Part shown: piece by piece, positions 1-8,926 of the stretch | How the letters are laid out: each line of letters begins with the position of its first letter | How positions within the stretch are numbered: position 1 is the first letter of the stretch | Assembly (NCBI GenBank): GCA_963722905.1 | Contig: CAVROT010000011.1 | Location: 209,348-273,347, forward strand | Reading direction: 5' to 3' | Length of the DNA: 64,000 nt | From: CAVROT01 sp963722905 | GTDB taxonomy: Bacteria > Pseudomonadota > Alphaproteobacteria > Rhodobacterales > Rhodobacteraceae | Position numbers and translations under genes: made by a program | The notes under the pieces: model-generated | What the model saw: only the letters and a program-made list of their open reading frames with translations | The model's database searches: none | Told to the model about the DNA's origin: nothing

Positions 1-383
1 TCTCGGGCGGCGACCTCGCCCGCGCCGTCGGGCAGGCGTCGGTGCTGCTGTTCACGCCGCTCTGGGACGAACCCTTCGGCCTTGCCGCGATCGAGGCGAT
101 GGCCTGCGGACTGCCCGTCGTCGCCATCGAGAGGGGCGCCGTCCGCGAGGTGATCGGTCCCTGCGGCGTCTACTGCGACGACGACCCTTCAGAGCTGGCC
201 GGGGCCCTGCCGGAGGCGATGCGGATCCCCCGGACCCGCCCGCGGGACCGCGTGCTGCGGCTCTTCACCGTCGACCGGATGGCCGACGGATACGAAGCGC
301 TCTATGCCTGCGTCATCGCCGGACGCGGTGCATCCGCCGCGCCGGTCGAATTTCCCGCGATCGAGCTGACGGTGGCGGACTGA
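1..383 (+). CDS. Glycosyltransferase family 4 (GT-B), 3' part only
   Basis: The reading frame is open from the window edge (frame beginning at base 3), so the gene starts outside and only about 126 C-terminal residues are seen. They hold the donor-binding half of a GT-B retaining glycosyltransferase: LLFTPLWDEPFGLAAIEAMA followed by CGLPVVA, the E-x7-E type nucleotide-sugar motif of family GT4. The acceptor and sugar cannot be told from this part. It ends 3 bases before the stop codon of the converging GT2 gene, so it probably belongs to the same glycoconjugate region as the next three genes. Family call is firm, function is not. Confidence 0.8.
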   Translation, partial: SGGDLARAVGQASVLLFTPLWDEPFGLAAIEAMACGLPVVAIERGAVREVIGPCGVYCDDDPSELAGALPEAMRIPRTRPRDRVLRLFTVDRMADGYEALYACVIAGRGASAAPVEFPAIELTVAD

Positions 384-386
384 GGG

Positions 387-1316
387 TCACTCGGCGGCGG
401 TGGTTTCTGTCACCTGAGCCATCCGCGCCCTGATCGCGCGGATCACGCGGGCCGTATTCACGTAGGGCGCATCGCGGTCCTGCCGCGTCAGGGCCAGGTC
501 CGCCGCGTCGGGTGTGCGCAGGATACGCAGGCCGCCGCCCGGCGCGTCGCCGATCAGCCCCATCAGGCGGAAGGCCAGCAGCCAGTGCTCCATCGTGCGA
601 TAGCCCCATTTCCGCGCGAAGAGTTCAGAGTTGCGCACGACGCTCTCGATGTGGTGAATCGGGGGCATGTGATGGGGGTGGTACTGGTGGTAGACCCGCG
701 CGCCCCGGATCCAGTAGATCGGGGTCCCGGCCCGGTCGATCGACTTGGCGAAATCGGTATCCTCGCCGCCGTAGCCGGTGAACCGTTCGTCGAACCCCGC
801 CACGGCATGGAACGTACCGGCGCGGATGGCGAAGGTGAGGGACCAGAAGCAGCGGTAGTCCCGGCAGATGTCCATCGGCCCGGCCGGCGGCGCGCGCCTG
901 TCGGAATGGCGTTGGCCCTGCGCGTCGAAGGCGGCATAGTCGAGGCCCGCCTCGGTCGCCCCGGCCGGCAGGTAAAGCACCTCTCCCATGGCAAGGCCGT
1001 CATGGTCGCGCAGCGCCGCCACGTAGTCCGCCACCAGGGTCGGGCCGGGTATGCAGTCGACGTCGAGGAAGATAAGATCGTCGCCGGTCGCGGTATCGGC
1101 GGCCGCGTTGCGAGCACGCGCCAGGGGCAGGTCGTCGCCCGGCACGTGAACCTGCCGGACGGGAAAGGGCATGTCGCCCAGACCGTCGTACGGCTCGGGT
1201 CGCATATGGGCGATCACCAGCTCGCGCGGCGGCACGGTCTGGCGCGCGAGGCCGGCCGCGACGTTGCGCAGATGGGCGTCTCGCCCGCGCGCGATGGTGA
1301 GGACGCTGGCGGTCAT
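387..1316 (-). CDS. Glycosyltransferase family 2 with galactosyltransferase-like C-terminal part
   Basis: This 309-residue protein is a GT-A inverting glycosyltransferase. The N-terminus reads MTASVLTIARGRDAHLRN, a DxD-type metal motif appears as FLDVDCIPGP near residue 85, and GGEDTDF near residue 180 matches the acceptor-side motif of the glyco_transf_7C/galactosyltransferase family. The ATG at 1316 was chosen because GGAG lies 7 bases upstream; the reading frame continues further 5' without a credible start. It is the last gene of a minus-strand operon, 37 bases after the GT28-like gene. The substrate is unknown; a role in an exported glycan or glycoside is inferred from the neighbours. 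Confidence 0.8.
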   Translation of the reverse strand: MTASVLTIARGRDAHLRNVAAGLARQTVPPRELVIAHMRPEPYDGLGDMPFPVRQVHVPGDDLPLARARNAAADTATGDDLIFLDVDCIPGPTLVADYVAALRDHDGLAMGEVLYLPAGATEAGLDYAAFDAQGQRHSDRRAPPAGPMDICRDYRCFWSLTFAIRAGTFHAVAGFDERFTGYGGEDTDFAKSIDRAGTPIYWIRGARVYHQYHPHHMPPIHHIESVVRNSELFARKWGYRTMEHWLLAFRLMGLIGDAPGGGLRILRTPDAADLALTRQDRDAPYVNTARVIRAIRARMAQVTETTAAE

Positions 1317-1353
1317 GTCGGTGCTCCGATCAGGGATGCCGGGAGGGGTGCAG

Positions 1354-2487
1354 TCATTCGGCGGCCATGGGGCGCGGCGCGGCGCGTGCGTCCTGCCTCC
1401 AGCACCGGCGGGCAAGTTCCTCGAGCCAGCGCGCGGTATCCGCGGCGGCACCGGGCCGGACGGCGGCCCGCTGTGCGGCGGGGTCGTGCCGGGCGCGCGC
1501 GGTGTCCGCCGCGCCGCGCCAGCCCTGCGCCGACGCGGGCAGGTGCGGCAGCGCATGCGCCAGCCCGGCGCGATCCAGCGCCTCTGCCTTGCGGTGCTGT
1601 TCGTCGAAATAGCGCCACTCGGGCACGACGATCCAGGGTACGCCGGCGGCCAGAACCTGCGCACACAGCGTGTTGCCCGCCGAGGTGACGACAAGGTCGG
1701 CCGCGGCGATGCGAAACGCGGCGTCGTCGACCCATCCCAAAAGGTCGAGATTGCCGGGAACGGTGGCATGCCAGTCCCGCCGGACGTCGCCTATGACGAC
1801 CCACCGCGCGTCAGGCATCGTCCGCGCGCCCACGGCGAGCGGTGCCAGCGCCATCCCGTCGCCGCCGCCGCCGGAGACCGCCAGCACCATTCGGTCGTCC
1901 GCCGTCAGGCCCAGCCGCGCCCGGGCCGCCGCCCGACCGGGCATCGGACCCGGAAGCCCCAAACCCGGCGCGAAATGGGTGCGCGCCAGCATCGCCGCGT
2001 CCCAGCCGGGCTGCGCGAGGCAGGCGTCGAACGGCGCCAGCAGGCCGACCGCGCCGTCATATGCCGCCCGGTGGCCGGGGTCGTCGCGGTCGCCGTGCTG
2101 AAGGATTTTCACGTGCGGCACGCTGCAGATGCGCGCCAGCTGCGCGATCTCGGCCGAGACGTCGACGATCATGAGTTCGGGGTCGGCCGCGTCGAACCAT
2201 CCGACGACCATCGCCATGGTACGGCGCACGCCGGGCCACCCCAGCGGCGCGCAGTGGAGGGTATCGGGCGTCGCGGCGTCCGCCAGGCCCGGCGGCGTCG
2301 GTCCGTCCGCCTCGAACAGCGACGCAATGCGTCGGATCGTGGCGCTTTCAGGCAGCGTTCCGAAGATGTCGTCGCGCGCGCAGAACACCGTCACGGGCCG
2401 GTCCGGCGCCAGCGCATGCAGGATCGCGCGGCACCGTTCGGCATGGCCCCGACCCTGGTGGTGGACGAAATATCCGAAGGGCCTCAT
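1354..2487 (-). CDS. MurG/GT28-like glycosyltransferase
   Basis: A 377-residue GT-B glycosyltransferase. It begins MRPFGYFVHHQGRGHAERC, a glycine/histidine-rich acceptor loop as in MurG and PseG-like enzymes. The C-terminal half has a donor site with SGGGGDG near residue 195 and VVTSAGNTLCAQVLAAGVP near residue 270, typical of the GT28 C-terminal domain. The start ATG overlaps the stop of the upstream gene as ATGA (2484-2487), so translation is coupled to the sucrose-phosphate-synthase-like enzyme. It is not the cell-wall MurG, because it is not in a division/cell-wall context and diverges at the N-terminus. The substrate is unknown. Confidence 0.7.
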   Translation of the reverse strand: MRPFGYFVHHQGRGHAERCRAILHALAPDRPVTVFCARDDIFGTLPESATIRRIASLFEADGPTPPGLADAATPDTLHCAPLGWPGVRRTMAMVVGWFDAADPELMIVDVSAEIAQLARICSVPHVKILQHGDRDDPGHRAAYDGAVGLLAPFDACLAQPGWDAAMLARTHFAPGLGLPGPMPGRAAARARLGLTADDRMVLAVSGGGGDGMALAPLAVGARTMPDARWVVIGDVRRDWHATVPGNLDLLGWVDDAAFRIAAADLVVTSAGNTLCAQVLAAGVPWIVVPEWRYFDEQHRKAEALDRAGLAHALPHLPASAQGWRGAADTARARHDPAAQRAAVRPGAAADTARWLEELARRCWRQDARAAPRPMAAE

Positions 2488-4589
2488 GCGGCCGGTTCCG
2501 CGGCACCCTGCCGCCGCCTGACCGGCACCGACCGGCGCGACGGTGCCGGCGACGAGACGTTCGCGACGCCGAAATGCGCCAGCCCTTCCATCACGCCGCC
2601 GGCATGGGTTGACGCGGCGCGGTAAAGCCCCGGGCGACGGGTAAGCGCGGCAAGCTCGTTGCTTGCGTTGCCCACCACCACCGCCCCGCCGCAGGCCTCC
2701 AGCAGGTCGAAGTCGTTGCCGGAATCGCCCGCGCCGATGCAGTCGGCCAGCGTCAGACCGTGCCGCCGGGCGATCGCCTCCACCGCCGCGGCCTTGCCGG
2801 CACGTGCCGGCAGCACGTCGATCAGGCGGTCGTGCGAATGGACGACGCGTGCCGGAACCCCCGCCAGTCTGAGACGCGCGCGCAGGGCATCGGCGGCGGC
2901 CGCGATGCCGAACCAGCTCCGTTTGAACGCGCGCTGTTCGGACGGGGCTTGCAGGGACAGTCCGGGGACCTCGGCCGCGACTGTCGCGATGCGGTCCGGC
3001 GCCCATCCGTCGGCGATGGCATCGGCGAACCAGTGGGCCGGGCGCAGGGTTCCGCCCTCGTATATTTCCGTGCCTACGGCGGTGACGTAGATGTCCGGTT
3101 GCGGGATGTTCCAGGCTGCAAGGATATCGCGCGCGTCCTCCAGCGACCGCCCCGTCGCCACGACGAAGAGGTCGGACCGCGTCTGCACCCATAGGGCGAA
3201 GCGCGCGGCCCCCGTGCGGCATCCCGTCAGGGTCGCGTCGATGTCGCACGCGACGATGCGCCGTGGTTTTGGCCGGGGGTCCGCGGGACGGGCGAGGCTG
3301 GAATAGAGATCCACCGTACGCGCGGCATATCCCGACCACGTGAAGCGCGAGATGTTGGCGAGCGCCGACCGCGACGCCGCCGACCACCGCGCATCGTCCG
3401 ACAACAGGTCCGCGATGGCCCGGCCGAACGCGGCGGGATCGCTTGGATCGGCAGTGACGCCGTGGCCAAGTGCCTCGATCACGTCGCCCGGGCCGCCGTG
3501 CATCGTCGCCACGACGGGAAGACCGGCGCTCGCGGCCTCGACGGTGGTGAGGCCGAAGGGCTCGGTCAGTGCCGGGTTCGCGAAGACGCCGCGCAGGGTG
3601 GCTGCGTGGGCGTAGAGCCCGGCCACGTCGGCAGGCGCATGCTGTCGCGGCAATGCCAAGCGGCCGTAAAGGTCGTGCCGGTCCACGGCGTCCAGCAGGC
3701 CCCGGATGACGGCCTGCTGCTCGTCGGAACCGCTGTCGGGGCCGTCGCGCAGGCCCGCGACGATTGCCAGGTTGGCACGGTCGCGCAGGCCCGGAACGGC
3801 GGCATAGGCGGCGATCAGGCCGGCGAGGTTCTTCTTTGCCACGGGGCGCGCTATGGCGAGGATCAGAGGCCGGTCGGGATGACGCAGGAACGGCGCCAGC
3901 AACGCGCGGGCCGACGCGATGTCGGCCGGCCCACGGGCGGAAGGTCCGCCGGGCGCGATCCGGTGCACCGTATCTGGCCGGTCTTCGCCATAGGCCGCGA
4001 CCTGCCGCTCGGCCTCGTCCCGCGACGACACGACGACGGCGTCCGCCTCGGCGAGGGCACGGCGCTCGGCGGCGATGCGGCGCGACATCGGATCGGGCCA
4101 CGGTGCGGTCGCGCCCCGGGGGCCGCCATGAGCCGCCTTGTCGAGGCCCAGCGAATGCGGCGTGTAGACGACCGGGATTCCGAACCTGTCGCGCACGGCC
4201 AGGGCGGCTGCGGCAGCGTCGGCGAAATGCGCATGGATGACGTCGGGCCGTCGGGATGCCGCCGCAACATGTCGGACAAGGGCGTCGGCGAAGTCCGGCA
4301 CCTCGCGCTCCAGCGCCTCCTTTGTGAGATAGCCGCGACTGCGCGTCGGCAGACGCAGGATGGTAACGCCGGGACCCGCAACCTCGAAAGAACGATCATG
4401 CACGGGATCGAGGCCGTCGTCCCGGAAGCGGCGCGTGACGATCTCCACGGCGTTGCCCGCTGCCAGCGCCGCCTGCGCTTCGGCGGCGGCGAGGATATAG
4501 GCGATGTGGCCGCCGGTGTCGTCCGTAACGCCGTAAGCCACCGGCGGCGCCTTCAGACACCCTCCGAGAGCGATATGCATGACGCGCAT
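2484..4589 (-). CDS. Fused sucrose-phosphate-synthase-like GT4 and HAD sugar phosphatase
   Basis: A 701-residue bifunctional protein. Residues 1-440 form a GT4 glycosyltransferase with the hallmarks of sucrose-phosphate synthase: DTGGHIAYIL near residue 25, TPHSLGLDKA, ARPVAKKNLAGLI, and the donor motif NPALTEPFGLTTVEAA. Residues 455-690 form a Cof-type/sucrose-6-phosphate phosphatase HAD domain: CDIDATLTG as motif I, VVATGRSLEDA as motif II, and GAGDSGNDFDLLE as motif IV. A synthase-phosphatase fusion would make a free disaccharide (sucrose or a related glycoside such as mannosylfructose) from a nucleotide sugar and a sugar phosphate. ATG 4589 is supported by GGAAGGTGG just upstream; a longer start at 4622 is less likely. 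First gene of the operon. Confidence 0.8.
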   Translation of the reverse strand: MRVMHIALGGCLKAPPVAYGVTDDTGGHIAYILAAAEAQAALAAGNAVEIVTRRFRDDGLDPVHDRSFEVAGPGVTILRLPTRSRGYLTKEALEREVPDFADALVRHVAAASRRPDVIHAHFADAAAAALAVRDRFGIPVVYTPHSLGLDKAAHGGPRGATAPWPDPMSRRIAAERRALAEADAVVVSSRDEAERQVAAYGEDRPDTVHRIAPGGPSARGPADIASARALLAPFLRHPDRPLILAIARPVAKKNLAGLIAAYAAVPGLRDRANLAIVAGLRDGPDSGSDEQQAVIRGLLDAVDRHDLYGRLALPRQHAPADVAGLYAHAATLRGVFANPALTEPFGLTTVEAASAGLPVVATMHGGPGDVIEALGHGVTADPSDPAAFGRAIADLLSDDARWSAASRSALANISRFTWSGYAARTVDLYSSLARPADPRPKPRRIVACDIDATLTGCRTGAARFALWVQTRSDLFVVATGRSLEDARDILAAWNIPQPDIYVTAVGTEIYEGGTLRPAHWFADAIADGWAPDRIATVAAEVPGLSLQAPSEQRAFKRSWFGIAAAADALRARLRLAGVPARVVHSHDRLIDVLPARAGKAAAVEAIARRHGLTLADCIGAGDSGNDFDLLEACGGAVVVGNASNELAALTRRPGLYRAASTHAGGVMEGLAHFGVANVSSPAPSRRSVPVRRRQGAAEPAA

Positions 4590-4749
4590 CGGACCACCTT
4601 CCATCGTTACGTAAAGGGGCAAAATCCGCTAGGGACCTTGCGGTTCCCCCCGGGCGCCTGCGACGCGTCGTCACTTAATCTCTTTTAAGGTGAGTAGGTT
4701 GTCGTCGTCGGGATCATCGTTCATTCGTCGAAGGACACGGGAGGATCAC

Positions 4750-5532
4750 ATGTCACACCGCTATATCTTCGTCGGCGGCCTGCACCGGTCCGGGACGTCG
4801 CTGGTGGCGCGGCTTCTGGCCGGCCTGCCGGGAGTTGGCGCCGTCGAGGGTGCGCCGGTACCCGAGAACGAGGGCGCCTACCTTCAGGGCGCGATCCCGC
4901 ACACGGCGCGACACGGGGTGCCCGGCCGCTTTGCCCACGATCCCGACCAGCACCTTGTCGAGGGCTGTCGCTACGATACCCGCGGTACCCGCGACCGGAT
5001 GGAGGCCGACTGGGCCCCTTGGTTCCCGGCCGGAACCGGCTGGCGGGTCGAGAAATCGCCGGTGAACCTGCTGCGGATGCGGCTCTATCAGCAACTCTTC
5101 CCGACATCTCAGTTCGTCGTGGTCGTGCGCCACCCCGTCGCGGTCGCACGCGCGACGGCCAAGTGGACGGATCTGGGCGAGACCGCGTTGATCGCCCATT
5201 GGGCGCAGGCCTACGGGCTGGCCTTCGCGGACCTCGAGTGGCTCCATGCCGCTCTCGTCGTGCGTTACGAGGACGTCGCGGTCCATCCGCAGCGCACCGT
5301 CGACGCGCTGGCGGCGTTCTGCGACCTGCCCACCGCACCGCTGTCCGAGCCGATGCGCGACGGCACGCGCGACTACGCCCCGCCTGCCGGCGTCGCGATC
5401 CCGCCGCAGGCCGCCGCGCCGATGGCCGCCGCGGGATACGGCCCCGAAGGACCGCTGCCCTGGCGCCCGGTGGTGCGCCACCCCCTGCGGCGCGTACGCG
5501 AGGCGGTCGAGGCCAGCCTCGCCCCTGTTTGA
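4750..5532 (+). CDS. Sulfotransferase family protein
   Basis: A 260-residue PAPS-dependent sulfotransferase. The 5'-phosphosulfate loop is seen near the N-terminus as GGLHRSGTSLVARLL, and the 3'-phosphate-binding segment as VVVVRHPVAVARAT near residue 125. The length fits the single-domain bacterial family. It would transfer a sulfuryl group from PAPS to a hydroxyl, possibly on a glycan made by the neighbouring glycosyltransferases, but the acceptor is not known. ATG 4750 follows GGGAGGATC, so the longer frame from 4690 is not used. It diverges from the glycosyltransferase operon, with 160 bases between the two starts. Confidence 0.82.
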   Translation: MSHRYIFVGGLHRSGTSLVARLLAGLPGVGAVEGAPVPENEGAYLQGAIPHTARHGVPGRFAHDPDQHLVEGCRYDTRGTRDRMEADWAPWFPAGTGWRVEKSPVNLLRMRLYQQLFPTSQFVVVVRHPVAVARATAKWTDLGETALIAHWAQAYGLAFADLEWLHAALVVRYEDVAVHPQRTVDALAAFCDLPTAPLSEPMRDGTRDYAPPAGVAIPPQAAAPMAAAGYGPEGPLPWRPVVRHPLRRVREAVEASLAPV

Positions 5533-5580
5533 AAGGGCCGGCCGTCCTGCTATCGTGCGGTGGACCGAAGGAGTGGACAG

Positions 5581-6819
5581 ATGCTGCAACGCGTGACGCA
5601 AGACGCCCCCGCCAACTCGCCCGAGGCCGCCCGCGCAAAGCCGTCGGGGTTCGTCTGGGAGGACCCTTTCCTGCTGGACGACCAGCTGGACGAAGACGAG
5701 CGGATGATCCGCGACACGGCGCGGGCCTATTGCGACGACAGATTGATGCCGCGTATCCTGATGGCCAACCGGCACGAGACGTTCGACCGCGACATCATGA
5801 CCGAGATGGGCGAACTGGGTCTGCTGGGCGCAACCATCCCCGAGGAATTCGGCGGCGTCGATGCGTCCTATGTCGCCTACGGCCTGATCGCCCGCGAGGT
5901 CGAGCGCGTCGACAGCGGCTATCGTTCGGCGATGTCGGTGCAGTCCAGCCTGGTGATGCACCCGATATTCGCCTACGGCACCGACGCGCTGCGGCAAAGG
6001 TTCCTGCCGAAGCTGGCCACCGGCGAATACGTCGGCTGCTTCGGCCTGACCGAGCCCGACCACGGCAGCGATCCTTCGTCGATGATCACCCGGGCAAGGC
6101 AGGTCGACGGCGGCTACCGCATCTCCGGCGCGAAGAACTGGATCACCAACAGCCCCATCGCCGACGTCTTCATCATCTGGGCCAAGTCCGACGCGCACGA
6201 CGGCCAGATCAAGGGCTTCGTGCTGGAAAAGGGTATGGAGGGCCTGACCGCTCCCAAGATCGAGGGCAAGTTCAGCCTGCGCGCCTCGATCACCGGCATG
6301 ATCCAGATGAGCGACGTGTTCGTCCCCGAGGAAAACCTCCTGCCCCACGTCAAGGGCCTCGCCGGGCCGTTCGGATGCCTCAACCGCGCCCGCTACGGCA
6401 TCTCCTGGGGCGTCATGGGGGCGGCCGAGTTCTGCTGGCACGCCGGGCGGCAGTACGCGCTGGACCGCAAGCAGTTCGGCCGCCCCCTGGCGCAGACGCA
6501 GCTGGTCCAGAAGAAGCTGGCCGACATGCAGACCGAGATCGCTCTGGGTCTCCAGGGTGCGCTGCGGCTGGGGAGGATGATGGACGAGCACGCCGCACCC
6601 TCCGAGCTCATCAGCCTGATGAAGCGCAACAACTGCGGCAAGGCGCTGGATATCGCGCGCGTGTCGCGCGACATGCATGGCGGCAACGGCATCAGCGACG
6701 AATACGGTGTCATCCGCCATGTCATGAACCTCGAGGCGGTGAATACCTACGAGGGCACGCACGACATCCATGCGCTGATCCTCGGGCGGTCGCAGACCGG
6801 GCTTCAGGCGTTCATGTAG
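5581..6819 (+). CDS. gcdH: Glutaryl-CoA dehydrogenase
   Basis: A 412-residue acyl-CoA dehydrogenase of the GcdH branch, which oxidises and decarboxylates glutaryl-CoA to crotonyl-CoA in lysine/tryptophan breakdown, using FAD and electron-transfer flavoprotein. Family signs are GCFGLTEPDHGSDPSSM in the middle domain, RYGISWGVMGAAEFCW near residue 280, NNCGKALDIAR, and the catalytic glutamate in NTYEGTHDIHALILGR near the end. ATG 5581 is preceded by AAGGAG about 8 bases upstream. It lies 48 bases after the sulfotransferase gene with no sign of functional linkage. Confidence 0.92.
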   Translation: MLQRVTQDAPANSPEAARAKPSGFVWEDPFLLDDQLDEDERMIRDTARAYCDDRLMPRILMANRHETFDRDIMTEMGELGLLGATIPEEFGGVDASYVAYGLIAREVERVDSGYRSAMSVQSSLVMHPIFAYGTDALRQRFLPKLATGEYVGCFGLTEPDHGSDPSSMITRARQVDGGYRISGAKNWITNSPIADVFIIWAKSDAHDGQIKGFVLEKGMEGLTAPKIEGKFSLRASITGMIQMSDVFVPEENLLPHVKGLAGPFGCLNRARYGISWGVMGAAEFCWHAGRQYALDRKQFGRPLAQTQLVQKKLADMQTEIALGLQGALRLGRMMDEHAAPSELISLMKRNNCGKALDIARVSRDMHGGNGISDEYGVIRHVMNLEAVNTYEGTHDIHALILGRSQTGLQAFM

Positions 6820-6849
6820 CGCGCCACGCCCCGCGGGTGTCGCCGGGGC

Positions 6850-7932
6850 TCACGTCGTCCGCGGCGGGTCGTCGGGCGGCGCGTAGCCGCAATGGCCCAG
6901 CTTCTCCAGAACGCCCGCCCATTCGCCCCGGCGCGGCGTCGCCGGCGGCTTGACCGCGGTGCCGATGCGTTCTGCAAGGCCGCGCAGGCGGTCGGCCTCG
7001 GCCCCGGTCCCGCGGGCGAGGTAGAGGTGCCCGGCGATGCGCGCGCAGCCCAGGCGCCCGTGGTGCCGCCCGAAATGATCGTAGGGCGCCACCAACAGGG
7101 CGTGGCGGCGCACCCCGGACACGATGGCCCGTTCCAGCGCGGCCAGTTCCGCGTCGTCCTTCATCGGCCGGTAGAGGTAGACCACGTCGAAATCGGCATA
7201 CCCGCCGAAGGTCCGTCCGTCGCCCTCGATCACCGCCCCGTTGGCGATGGCCGCACGGCCCAGAAGGTCGCGCGCCACGGCCGCATATCCCGGATCGTAT
7301 TCGAGGCCCGCCACGCGGGAAAAGCAGGGGGATGCCGTCACCAGCTTCAGCCCGCAACCGCAGCCTACGTCAAGGAACGCATCCCGCCGGTCGCCCTGCT
7401 GCGCCAGCAGGACGCGGCGTGCGGCGATCACATGCGTAACGAAGATCGAATGGGGCAGCGGGATGTCCGCGAACAGCCCCGCGCGGTCGGCGGCGGCATC
7501 CTGGGGCCGGCCGCTCGCCAGTCCGTGCAGTCGCCGCATCGACATGTCGTTGAGGGATCGTTCGCGGTGCTCGGCGCCGTGCGGCTCTGCGGCAACGGGC
7601 AGCAGCGGCCGTACCGGAGGTGTCGCCTGAGAAAGGCACAGGCCCCGGACGGCCCGCCATTCGCCGACGATGCCGCGCAGACGGGCGCGGGCCAGCGACG
7701 CCGCGGTGCGCGCGCCGGCGTCGAAGCGAGCTTCGTCCGAAATGGTTTCCGGCCGGGAGCACGCCGCCTCGATCCGCCGGACGATCCCCGACACGGTCGC
7801 GACGGCCGGCTCCAAGGCGGGAACCGCAAGCGCCGGTTTACCCGGAAGCGTCCGCTCCAGCGTCGACACGGCATCGCTCAGTTCGGCTGACAGTCCGGCA
7901 ATCGTATCGTCGGCGCCCCGCGCGGGTGACAT
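6850..7932 (-). CDS. Class I SAM-dependent methyltransferase-like protein
   Basis: A 360-residue protein. The C-terminal half, from about residue 180, is a Rossmann methyltransferase: FLDVGCGCGLKLVTA is the SAM-binding motif I, GLEYDPGY carries the acidic residue after strand 2, and FDVVYLYRPM is the motif IV strand. Residues 1-150 are an alanine- and arginine-rich helical region with no family I recognise. ATG 7932 is supported by AAGGAG 6 bases upstream; the frame continues to 8061 but without a better start. The gene converges on gcdH and is divergent from the secreted protein at 8113. The substrate is unknown. Confidence 0.65.
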   Translation of the reverse strand: MSPARGADDTIAGLSAELSDAVSTLERTLPGKPALAVPALEPAVATVSGIVRRIEAACSRPETISDEARFDAGARTAASLARARLRGIVGEWRAVRGLCLSQATPPVRPLLPVAAEPHGAEHRERSLNDMSMRRLHGLASGRPQDAAADRAGLFADIPLPHSIFVTHVIAARRVLLAQQGDRRDAFLDVGCGCGLKLVTASPCFSRVAGLEYDPGYAAVARDLLGRAAIANGAVIEGDGRTFGGYADFDVVYLYRPMKDDAELAALERAIVSGVRRHALLVAPYDHFGRHHGRLGCARIAGHLYLARGTGAEADRLRGLAERIGTAVKPPATPRRGEWAGVLEKLGHCGYAPPDDPPRTT

Positions 7933-8112
7933 GGCGTCTCCTTCTCCACGATCAGCCAACGGGACTGGACCGGCCCGCCACGGCCGCGATTTCGTGACAG
8001 ATTTGGCACATGACGCAAGCACCTTACCGAAGGGCAACGGTTGCGCGCCTGCGTCTGACAAAACCGTGATATCAGGCTTCGACCGGTTCCCGAAAAAAGG
8101 ATCGAACGTTCC

Positions 8113-8916
8113 ATGTCAGCCCGTGTCCGTACCTGGCGTCGTGCGATCTGCACGCCGCCCCACCCTTCTGGAAGACCGGCATCGGCCGTTCTTGCCGCCC
8201 TGTTCGTCGTAGGCGCCGGCGCAGCCACGGCGCAGCAGCGCGACGCCGGATCGGCCAAGCTGGTGGCGATCACCGGCGTGCAGTCGGCGACCGTCGCTCC
8301 GGGCGGGCTGGCATTCGCTTCGCTGGCCGGCACGACGCAGCGCCAGGGAACCGATGAGGACGACATCGACGGCAGCCTTGCCCTGGGGGTCGGCCTGGGC
8401 AGTGCAGAGGACGCCGTCGGCGTGCAGATCACCTATTTCGCGACCTCCCTGACGGACGACTTCGCCGATTCGGGGTCGCTGGCGGTGAAGGCGTCGCGCC
8501 GGGTCGCCGCCGGGGCGAGCACGACCTACGTCGGGCTCGGCATCGACGACATCGCGGCCTATGGCGACGCCGACGACCTCGACCCGCGCGTCACCCTGTC
8601 CGTCACGAACTTCTCACGCCTGACGCTTGGTCCGGCCGGCGATACCTATCCCTTGATGCTGACCCTCGGCGCCGGCAGCAAGCTGCGCAACGACCGCGAC
8701 GATGCGGCCCTCTACGCCGGCGCCGGCATCGGCCTGACCCCCAACATCGGCATCAGCGCCGCATACACCGGAGAGGTCGTGGACATCGGCAGCATCTTCC
8801 GCATCCCCGGTCTGGACGACTTCGCCTTCACCGCGGCCGTGAACGACGTCTTCGACGACGAGGACAGCCGCCGGATGACCTTCTCGGTCAACTACTTCCT
8901 GCGCGACCTGTTCTGA
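8113..8916 (+). CDS. Secreted, probably outer-membrane beta-barrel protein of unknown function
   Basis: A 267-residue protein with a signal peptide: a basic start, a hydrophobic stretch AVLAALFVVGAGAATA, and likely cleavage before QQRDAG at about residue 41. The mature part alternates polar and hydrophobic residues in strand-like repeats, is rich in Gly, Asp and Thr, and ends in VNYFLRDLF, the terminal aromatic residue typical of outer-membrane barrels. No named family is recognised. It lies 10 bases upstream of another secreted gene, so the two probably form an operon. Confidence 0.6.
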   Translation: MSARVRTWRRAICTPPHPSGRPASAVLAALFVVGAGAATAQQRDAGSAKLVAITGVQSATVAPGGLAFASLAGTTQRQGTDEDDIDGSLALGVGLGSAEDAVGVQITYFATSLTDDFADSGSLAVKASRRVAAGASTTYVGLGIDDIAAYGDADDLDPRVTLSVTNFSRLTLGPAGDTYPLMLTLGAGSKLRNDRDDAALYAGAGIGLTPNIGISAAYTGEVVDIGSIFRIPGLDDFAFTAAVNDVFDDEDSRRMTFSVNYFLRDLF

Positions 8917-8926
8917 GGAGGATGCC

